This document shows positions 8,218 to 13,674 of a stretch of 21,551 nt of DNA, in pieces. Origin of the DNA: CAYLOP01 sp964385305 (lineage in GTDB: Bacteria > Chloroflexota > Anaerolineae > Anaerolineales > E44-bin32). The notes under the pieces were generated by a model. That model did not search any database. It was not told where the DNA came from and saw nothing but the letters and a program-made list of their open reading frames with translations. The translations under genes and the position numbers were made by a program. The stretch covers positions 1 to 21,551 of the forward strand of contig CAYLOP010000039.1 of NCBI GenBank assembly GCA_964385305.1, read 5' to 3'. The number at the start of each line of letters is the position of its first letter. Positions within the stretch are counted from its first letter, which is position 1.

Positions 8218-8756
8218 CGTACAGCCTCACGGATTTGCATGATCGTGCGTCCAAAGAAGAGTTCGGCTAGAAAGCCTAGGAGCGGCGGGATGGCAAAGGT
8301 CAGCGCAATCCGGATTAAAGTCAAGTTTGAGCCGAGCAGCGTAAACTCGTAAGGAAGGCGCGAGATCGCCCATAAATTCTTGGCGGAAATGAAGGAAATT
8401 AAAACACCGACTCCCGCACCGGATTGCAGCAAGGCTCCTGCAATGGGGTAATAAACATACGGCCCGCCGGGTATGAGAGCACCGCCGATGCATGCCACCA
8501 GGATGCCGCGCCACCCTGCCTGGGAGCTCAGCCACCGCTCAACAATTTTTGGGGAGACCAACGCCTGTGTGAGGCCGGCTACCAGGAACGCGGCGATGAG
8601 CATTGGGGTCACTCTCAGCAATTCGTAACCGCCACGTTTCAAGCCGTCGAGCGCCATGTCAATCCCGCCATGAGCCCATGCGACACCAGCGAGGCCGATG
8701 GCCACAACAGCAAGGAACCATGTTGTCAAATCAATTTTATGTCTTCTCATATCCAT
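8214..8756 (-). CDS. Half-size permease, first member of a tandem pair (ArsP/DUF318-like)
   Basis: This protein of about 180 residues has four to five hydrophobic segments. CIGGALIPGGPYVYYPIAGALLQSG is followed by GAGVGVLISFISAKNLWA, the same two blocks in the same order as in the downstream 160-residue protein, so the pair arose by duplication. Full-length permeases of this group carry two such halves on one chain; here each half is a separate gene. ATGs at 8756 and 8750 and a GTG at 8759 are all possible starts and none has a strong ribosome site; 8756 is a compromise. The substrate is not evident. The membrane-protein call is certain, the family name less so. Confidence 0.75.
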   Translation of the reverse strand: MDMRRHKIDLTTWFLAVVAIGLAGVAWAHGGIDMALDGLKRGGYELLRVTPMLIAAFLVAGLTQALVSPKIVERWLSSQAGWRGILVACIGGALIPGGPYVYYPIAGALLQSGAGVGVLISFISAKNLWAISRLPYEFTLLGSNLTLIRIALTFAIPPLLGFLAELFFGRTIMQIREAVR

Positions 8757-8800
8757 CACTCAAATCGTCAATCGCAACATCTGACACATAACTACAACCG

Positions 8801-8828
8801 ATAATAGCGTTAGTATAGCGCAAGTGAA
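8801..8828 (-). promoter_or_regulatory. Candidate promoter for the permease pair
   Basis: On the minus strand, TTCACT (8828-8823) and TATTAT (8806-8801) are separated by 16 bp, a passable sigma70-type promoter about 45 nt upstream of the first permease start. A second -10-like hexamer TATACT lies at 8817-8812. Seen by eye only. Confidence 0.4.
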
Positions 8829-8940
8829 GTGCTCCTTGGCATATGATAAGGAGGAGGGTTTTACTGCTTTTTGGAAATGCCAGGTGGGGAGCGAGATCGT
8901 TGTCCGCTAATCGCATGAGATCCTATGATCCTAGAATCAA

Positions 8941-8967
8941 AGTGGGGTGCTTTCATTGCACCCCACT
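8941..8967 (-). terminator. Perfect 10-bp hairpin downstream of the methyltransferase/ATP-grasp gene
   Basis: AGTGGGGTGC and GCACCCCACT form a perfect GC-rich stem around a 7-nt loop, 122 nt beyond the stop of the minus-strand fusion gene. Reading on the minus strand it is followed by TTTGATT, only a weak U-tract. It most likely ends that transcript. The rest of the 332-bp gap (8757-9088) holds the permease promoter and no gene that I can support. Confidence 0.6.
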
Positions 8968-9088
8968 CGAATTGTATTTGGGAACGCTTTGAGTTGATTT
9001 TGACTGCTTACGGTTACGCGATGATTTGCATGACAGGAGCAGCATCGAAAGGAGCGATGCGACCATCATACCCTCGCTCGGTCAACTG

Positions 9089-11050
9089 TCAAGAAGGTGT
9101 GGCAAGGGAAGGCGCATGTAGGCGCAGACGCTTATTTGCAAATTGGAGGATCGTCTCCAGCATCTCTGCATAGGACAGACCGGCGAAAGAGGCCATTTTA
9201 GCCAGGTGGCCATCCCAGCACCATCCCGGATTGGGGTTAACCTCGAGGAGTTTCGGTTTGCCGTCAGCGCCGAGACGCCAATCAAAGCGACAGTAGTCCC
9301 TGCATTCCAAGCGAACAAATAACTTAACACAGGCATCGATGATCAGGCTGCGTGTTTCTTCCGATAGATCGGCGGGTATGGAGCGGAGGTTCCAATAGGG
9401 TGAATCCGGCAGCCATTTCGCCTCATAACCACAAATATGCGGCAGCCCTTTTGGCAACATGCTGTAGTCCTCTTCGATGATAGGCAGGACCATATAATCT
9501 TCAGGTGGGTTGCCGAGGATGCCGACGCTCAAATCCTGACCTACAAGAAATTCTTCAACGAGGATCGGCTTATCATATCCGAAGCGCTGCCGTATTTCAG
9601 CTACCGCGTCTAGGAGCTCTTCAGGGGATTGGACAACAGACCGTTGGATGATGCCAAAGCTGGAATCCCCGAAGTTTGGCTTCACAATAACGGGGAAGGG
9701 TACAGGGAGATCAAAGGCGGTTTCATCTGGCCTAACGAGAAAACCCTCTGCCACAGGGATTTCCATTTCTTTTGCAACACCTCTAACCAGGGACTTATCG
9801 TAGCAGAAGGCAAGACATTGGGGGCTGGATCCTGTATAGGGGAGCCCAAGCATTTCCAAGAGTGCGGGGATGTGTAGTTCCCACCGGGGATTGTTGTTGA
9901 ATCCTTCATCGCAAAGATTGAGCACAAGATCAACATCCTTTTCCAGATGGCTGAGGTCGGCGAGGAGGGTTTGGTGGTTTTGAAGATAGGAATAACGCCG
10001 CTGGCTGACACCTTCCAAGGCCGTTTGTAGCTCACCGATGGTATGGAAGTCATCCTCATCGAAAACCGCGTCAGGTTTGATGCCATCAGGCTTATTGGGG
10101 TCGCCTAGGATAACCACGACGTTGTTGATCACGGCGGATGATGTTCCCGTTTTCTCCATCCAGAGTTTGCCGGCGGTGCATGTCAGTAAGATGCGCTGCG
10201 CCATCATTCCCAGGTCCTGGTTTCGTCTGGACGCGGGGGTAAATTTCTCGTGCAGAACCGGTGCGGTAAATCCAGCTTCCTGGATCAAATGGGAAATGGT
10301 CTCCTTGCTATACAACCTTTCGGCATAGAACTGATCTGCGAGCACGCCTTTTTGGGTATTGCTGATGATCTCGCGCGTGATGAGACGTTTTCCATCTGCG
10401 GAAAGTGCTCGTTCGCGGCAGACGAAGAGTTTCTTGTCAACCCATTCCCAGGATCGTGATTGGTAGTTGTTTCGTAGATAATCCCCATCCGTCAGGTCGA
10501 GGATCAAAGTACCGTCGGGGATGAGAACGCGCATGACTTCCCGTAGGACGCACAGGTCATCTTTAACGGTCTCAAAATAGCCGAAGCTGTTGCCCAAGAT
10601 CATGACAACGTCGAATGAATCAGTCGGGTATGGAATCTTGCGAGCGTCGCCTTCTTTAAAGCGTAGGGTGAGAACTTCGTTTCGAGCCTGTTTCCTTGCT
10701 TTTTGAATAAGGTAGTGTGAACGATCCAACCCCTCGATGTTCTGAACGCCGCGGCGATACATCTCGAATACGTGTCTCCCCTGCCCGCAGCACAAGTCAA
10801 GAATACGTGTATCCTTCGTGGGGCGGATGATGTCGAGGAGTACATCCACTTCTTGCTGGGTGATCTCCGCATCCGCGACAACATCGGCATCCGTTTTGAG
10901 ATAAAGGGGATTGAAAATAACTCGCCACCATTCCGACGCAACATGAGCTTCTAGATTTCCCACAGGCCCTAATGTGCGCGGCTGGGTATGACTTCCACCG
11001 TTGCGCGAGCGCTGGTGGGGAGGTTTATCCGTTTCATTTGCTTTCTTCAT
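9089..11050 (-). CDS. Methyltransferase / D-Ala-D-Ala-ligase-like ATP-grasp fusion protein
   Basis: This 653-residue two-domain enzyme has an N-terminal class I SAM methyltransferase (about 40-290) with motif I LDLCCGQGRH (85-93), an acidic GLDRS (107-111), SFDVVMILGNSFGYF and the LIPDG strand. The C-terminal ATP-grasp ligase (about 308-640) resembles Ddl: DLVLNLCDEGFNNNP, LGLPYTGSSPQCLAFCYDKS, nucleotide Lys VIVKP (K457), VEEF (E499/E500) and metal ligands LLEVNPNPGW (E603, N605). It should form an ATP-dependent amide or peptide bond through an acyl-phosphate and methylate a substrate or product. The ATG at 11050 was chosen because GGAGG lies seven bases upstream; the ATG at 11074 has no ribosome site. 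Two LysW-like zinc ribbons lie upstream, raising the possibility of a carrier-bound substrate. Domains are certain; the product is unknown. Confidence 0.88.
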   Translation of the reverse strand: MKKANETDKPPHQRSRNGGSHTQPRTLGPVGNLEAHVASEWWRVIFNPLYLKTDADVVADAEITQQEVDVLLDIIRPTKDTRILDLCCGQGRHVFEMYRRGVQNIEGLDRSHYLIQKARKQARNEVLTLRFKEGDARKIPYPTDSFDVVMILGNSFGYFETVKDDLCVLREVMRVLIPDGTLILDLTDGDYLRNNYQSRSWEWVDKKLFVCRERALSADGKRLITREIISNTQKGVLADQFYAERLYSKETISHLIQEAGFTAPVLHEKFTPASRRNQDLGMMAQRILLTCTAGKLWMEKTGTSSAVINNVVVILGDPNKPDGIKPDAVFDEDDFHTIGELQTALEGVSQRRYSYLQNHQTLLADLSHLEKDVDLVLNLCDEGFNNNPRWELHIPALLEMLGLPYTGSSPQCLAFCYDKSLVRGVAKEMEIPVAEGFLVRPDETAFDLPVPFPVIVKPNFGDSSFGIIQRSVVQSPEELLDAVAEIRQRFGYDKPILVEEFLVGQDLSVGILGNPPEDYMVLPIIEEDYSMLPKGLPHICGYEAKWLPDSPYWNLRSIPADLSEETRSLIIDACVKLFVRLECRDYCRFDWRLGADGKPKLLEVNPNPGWCWDGHLAKMASFAGLSYAEMLETILQFANKRLRLHAPSLATPS

Positions 11051-11181
11051 CGTATGGCCTCCAACCACAACCATCTTAATGGATTTGTATTTTCGTGCAA
11101 CTACTACATGCGCCCAGGTTGTTCCTTATCGTTACTCCGCCGGGCAATCTTCTCATACCTTAGTTAGGTAAGATGAGCGCT

Positions 11182-11391
11182 TTATTTCTCTCTAAATTTC
11201 GAAGCGAATCGCCGTTCATCGTAAGTGTCGATTTCGGTTGCCTCATCGTAAGCCCAATCCAATTCGATGGGTGATAGGTTTAACACTTCAAGTTGCGCTC
11301 GACACTTAGGGCACGAGACGGTTTGCCCTTTGCGGGGAGACGGACCTACGTTGATGCTTAGATTGCAGGCAGGGCATAATCCTTTGGCCAT
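11182..11391 (-). CDS. LysW-like zinc-ribbon mini protein
   Basis: This is a 69-residue protein. CPAC (about residues 6-9) and CPKC (about 27-30) form one zinc ribbon, and the pattern CPxC...GxxVxCPxCxAxLEVLxLxP matches LysW, the amino-group carrier protein of lysine and arginine biosynthesis in Thermus and archaea. Canonical LysW ends in EDWGE, whose terminal Glu carries the substrate. Here an acidic ELDWAYDE lies inside, followed by a tail of about 21 residues ending REK, so it is not an ordinary LysW. The ATG at 11391 has GGAGA seven bases upstream; the ATG at 11397 has no room for one. A TATAGT hexamer (minus strand, 11412-11407) just upstream may be a -10. It lies between the greA-like gene and the ATP-grasp fusion. 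Confidence 0.75.
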   Translation of the reverse strand: MAKGLCPACNLSINVGPSPRKGQTVSCPKCRAQLEVLNLSPIELDWAYDEATEIDTYDERRFASKFREK

Positions 11392-11499
11392 GTCCATTCT
11401 CCAGACACTATACCATATTGATAGGCATGATATTGGTGGGGGATTTATAAGGAATTCTTGCTAAATACATTGATCTGGGCTTCCCGTAAATCGGAAGGA

Positions 11500-11982
11500 T
11501 CAGCGAACTTCGAGAATACGAAAGCGAAGTTTGCCTGCAGGCGCCGAGATACCAATCTCTTCACCTGCGCAGCGGTCAAGGAGGGCTTGACCTAAGGGCG
11601 ACTCGTATGAGAGGGTTCCTTTTCGGGGGTTTGCCTCCGCAATGCCTACAAGCGTAAAGGTCTCGAGCGCGCCGCCGTCATCTTGGATAACCACAGAGCT
11701 GCCAACTTGAACGCTCTCGGTAGGACAAGTATGCTCAATAAGCTGAACCCGTGAGAGTTTCTCCTCGATCTCGTTTATGCGTCCTTCCACGAACGCTTGC
11801 TCCGTCTTGGCCGACATGAAGGCGATGTTTTCCTCAAGCTCCCCGTTTTCCATGGTTGCTTCATGGAGCATGTCTGCAACATCGCGACGCCTCACGTCTC
11901 GAAGGTAATCAAGTTCATCTTCGAGTTTCTTTAAACCGACGGATGTTATGTAAAGAACTTTGCTAGATACCTTTTTAGCCAT
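11500..11982 (-). CDS. greA: GreA/GreB-family transcript cleavage factor paralogue
   Basis: This 160-residue protein has the normal length of GreA. An N-terminal antiparallel coiled coil (about 1-80) with LKKLEDELDYL and EQAFVEGRINEIEEKL is followed by the C-terminal FKBP-like RNA-polymerase-binding domain with VQVGSSVVIQDDGG and YESPLGQALLDRCAGEE. The tip loop reads GELEEN (47-52), where E. coli GreA has GDLKEN; the two acidic residues that coordinate the catalytic Mg are thus Glu48 and Glu51, a conservative change. The next residues (IAF instead of AEY) also differ. Gre factors enter the polymerase secondary channel and rescue backtracked complexes. It may be a housekeeping GreA or a specialised paralogue. 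The ribosome site is weak. A 38-residue zinc ribbon is encoded 59 nt upstream. Confidence 0.9.
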   Translation of the reverse strand: MAKKVSSKVLYITSVGLKKLEDELDYLRDVRRRDVADMLHEATMENGELEENIAFMSAKTEQAFVEGRINEIEEKLSRVQLIEHTCPTESVQVGSSVVIQDDGGALETFTLVGIAEANPRKGTLSYESPLGQALLDRCAGEEIGISAPAGKLRFRILEVR

Positions 11983-12041
11983 CTTTCTAATTCCTGATTG
12001 AAGTTCTGTCTGTTGTTATGTAAATGTAGAATCAAGTTTCT

Positions 12042-12158
12042 TTAAACATCCACTTTCAACACATCCCCACATTCCCGGCATGCCACACGCTCTTCGATGC
12101 ATGACATGTCTTCCAGTTCTATGACAGCATTACACAACGGACATGTACACGAAATCAT
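12042..12158 (-). CDS. 38-residue LysW-like zinc ribbon, very small gene
   Basis: Translating the minus strand from the ATG at 12158 to the TAA at 12042 gives a 38-residue protein with CTCPLC near residues 4-9 and CREC at about 27-30, then GDVLKVDV. The spacing and the hydrophobic pattern between and after the Cys pairs (AVIELED...ERVACRECGDVLKV) are those of a LysW-type zinc ribbon, and it resembles the 69-residue protein downstream. It lacks any acidic EDWGE-like tail. AGGA lies about 10 bases upstream of the start. It is probably the first gene of a run comprising this ribbon, the greA-like gene, the second ribbon and the ATP-grasp fusion. It is short enough to be missed by standard gene callers. 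Function unknown; it may bind zinc and a protein partner. Confidence 0.65.
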   Translation of the reverse strand: MISCTCPLCNAVIELEDMSCIEERVACRECGDVLKVDV

Positions 12159-12592
12159 GATCTGTTTTCCTACACATCCCATCACCACCCAATTCCTTTA
12201 CGGTTGGTGGTGCTATCCCCACTTTTTGCTCTGCCGAGTCGTGAGCCATCCCAAGTGTGATACGTTATACGGTGTTTTAAATATAAAAAATTGGAGAGAG
12301 ATCAAGAATCCAGGATGGTGATCTCCTAAGCGAAAACATTCCCCTTGATAGAAACAAGTCTACTGCTATGTCCTATTAAAAGTGTCGAAAAGACGTACAA
12401 GATGTGTTCAATAATGGGATTGTGTGAATTAAGTACGTCGAATTTTCTTGGAATAGCGGCTTTTCCTATCTGCCGGTCGGAGGTATCTTCCGCAGGGTTT
12501 CTCTTCCAGTTTTTATCGATGAAATTGTCATACTGCATCAACGCCGGTCTGTGCCCGCAAGCGATTGCTGGGTGAAGCTTTTCACTGTCTTG
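12159..12592. other. Non-coding gap of 434 bp, locally AT-rich
   Basis: I see no convincing gene here. An open frame of 71 codons on the minus strand (12326-12541) has no ribosome site and no recognisable motif. About 12240-12480 is visibly richer in A/T than the flanks. The imperfect hairpin at 12183-12212 lies at the left side. The region probably contains the promoter for the zinc-ribbon/greA run and the end of the response-regulator transcript. Confidence 0.5.
12183..12212. repeat. Imperfect inverted repeat upstream of the mini zinc-ribbon gene
   Basis: CACCACCCAA and TTGGTGGTG pair with one bulged C around an 11-nt loop. It lies 24 nt upstream of the 38-residue gene on the minus strand. 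No U-tract follows on that strand, so it could be a leader hairpin or an operator; on the plus strand CTTTTT occurs a few bases later. Its role is unclear. Confidence 0.4.
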
Positions 12593-13279
12593 TCAGAGCT
12601 TCTCCTCAATGAAGCGATAGCCAACCCCAGGGATGGTCTCGAGGAATGTAGCAGAGGCTGGATCGGGTTCGATCTTTTGTCTGAGGCGGCTGATAAGACC
12701 ACGCACAAGGTCACGATTTCCCTCGCCTGTGTACCCCCAAACCCGTTCGATGATCACGTCGACTGGAACAACCTGACCCCGATTGGTCATAAGCGTATAC
12801 AAAAGTCTGAACTCGAGGTGAGTCAAGCGACGAGGTTCCTCGCCCGTGATCGTAACGCTGCGCGAGGAGGGATCCAGGGCGATGTTCTCCAGTGCGAGGA
12901 TGGGTAGAACGAAGCTCGGGACACTGCTTGCGCGACGCGTGAGTGCAAACACATAGGCGGAGAGCACCTGGGGGGATACAGGCCGGGTCAGCACTACATC
13001 TGCGCCTGCTTCGAGCAAGGAACAGAAAGTTCTTTCTGGCATCGTCTCAACGATCATCAGCAAGGGGATCTGGGCTGTGGCTCGCACCGCCTTTACATTT
13101 TCGAGAGGCTCCTCACTCTCCGCAAGGGCCACGATGATCATATCTGCAGGGTCGTCTGTCCAATTCGTGAGCACACTCTGGAGATCGGAACTGGCGGCTG
13201 CTGCCAGCCCTGCCTTGCGCAGGATATATACAATGATCTCTTTCTCGCTCGGATCCACCCCGACAACCATCGCTTGCAT
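12593..13279 (-). CDS. OmpR/PhoB-type response regulator with a degenerate receiver domain
   Basis: This 228-residue protein has an N-terminal receiver-like domain (about 1-115) and a C-terminal OmpR/PhoB winged helix (about 128-226), with RRLTHLEFRLLYTLMTNRGQVV, ISRLRQKIEPDP and the wing ETIPGVGYRFIEEK. In the receiver the usual phospho-acceptor Asp is replaced: DMIIVAL aligns with DLVLLDL, giving Ala51. The conserved Lys of the KP motif is Arg (LTRP, R99). It therefore probably works without phosphorylation, as an orphan or pseudo-receiver regulator. No histidine kinase is in the window. The ATG at 13279 has AAAGGA nine bases upstream; the ATG at 13309 has none. Target genes are unknown; the adjacent surface-protein gene is a possible one. 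Confidence 0.88.
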   Translation of the reverse strand: MQAMVVGVDPSEKEIIVYILRKAGLAAAASSDLQSVLTNWTDDPADMIIVALAESEEPLENVKAVRATAQIPLLMIVETMPERTFCSLLEAGADVVLTRPVSPQVLSAYVFALTRRASSVPSFVLPILALENIALDPSSRSVTITGEEPRRLTHLEFRLLYTLMTNRGQVVPVDVIIERVWGYTGEGNRDLVRGLISRLRQKIEPDPASATFLETIPGVGYRFIEEKL

Positions 13280-13674
13280 GGCTAGACATCCTTTCAATAC
13301 GTGTTTCATATCAAGGATACTCGAATTTCTTCCTGAGTGGGAAGAATCTCCTGGGTGGGGATCCGTTTGTCCCTTTCCCCGGTTGCGATATCTACCTTCA
13401 TATCAGGAAGGTAAGCAAGGCTGAGATCTGTAAGGATACTGTGGAGGATGGGCTTTCGGTCGAAGCTTCCTAAGGTGGCGCTTATAGATTTCCCGTGAGG
13501 GTGCAAGCTGCTTGGTGCAAGGCCATTTTAATCGGGGCAAGTTCGGCAGCTGAGATGACTGCCGAACTTGAGGCAATCACGGTTACGGTTGTCCTCTTCA
13601 GGGGCGGGTTATCGGAAGGTTTGGGAGGCAACATCGTTTTAGTCAGTGGTGCAGCCAACATGGTCTTTTTCGAT
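13280..13674. other. 395-bp gap with a possible small reading frame
   Basis: No confident gene. On the minus strand a 66-codon frame runs from a TTG at 13506 to a TGA at 13306 whose stop overlaps an ATG in frame with the regulator. Its C-terminal part (LAYLPDMKVDIATGERDKR, then IPTQEILPTQEE) looks protein-like. It has only a TTG start, no ribosome site and no family I recognise, so it may be a small coupled gene, a pseudogene remnant or chance. The hairpin at 13538-13570 is the other feature. Confidence 0.35.
13538..13570 (-). terminator. Perfect 12-bp hairpin downstream of the surface-protein gene
   Basis: CAAGTTCGGCAG and CTGCCGAACTTG pair perfectly around a 9-nt loop, about 105 nt after the stop of the minus-strand surface-protein gene. 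On that strand it is followed a few bases later by GATTAAAATGG, so the U-tract is poor. Termination of the surface-protein transcript is the likely role. Confidence 0.6.

Noticed and set aside
11150..11176. Hairpin (CTCAT..ACCT / AGGT..ATGAG) after the larger zinc-ribbon gene
   Set aside because: The stem has a 3-nt bulge and no U-tract; too weak to call a terminator.
12326..12541. 71-codon minus-strand frame in the AT-rich gap
   Set aside because: No ribosome site, no motif and a composition expected by chance.
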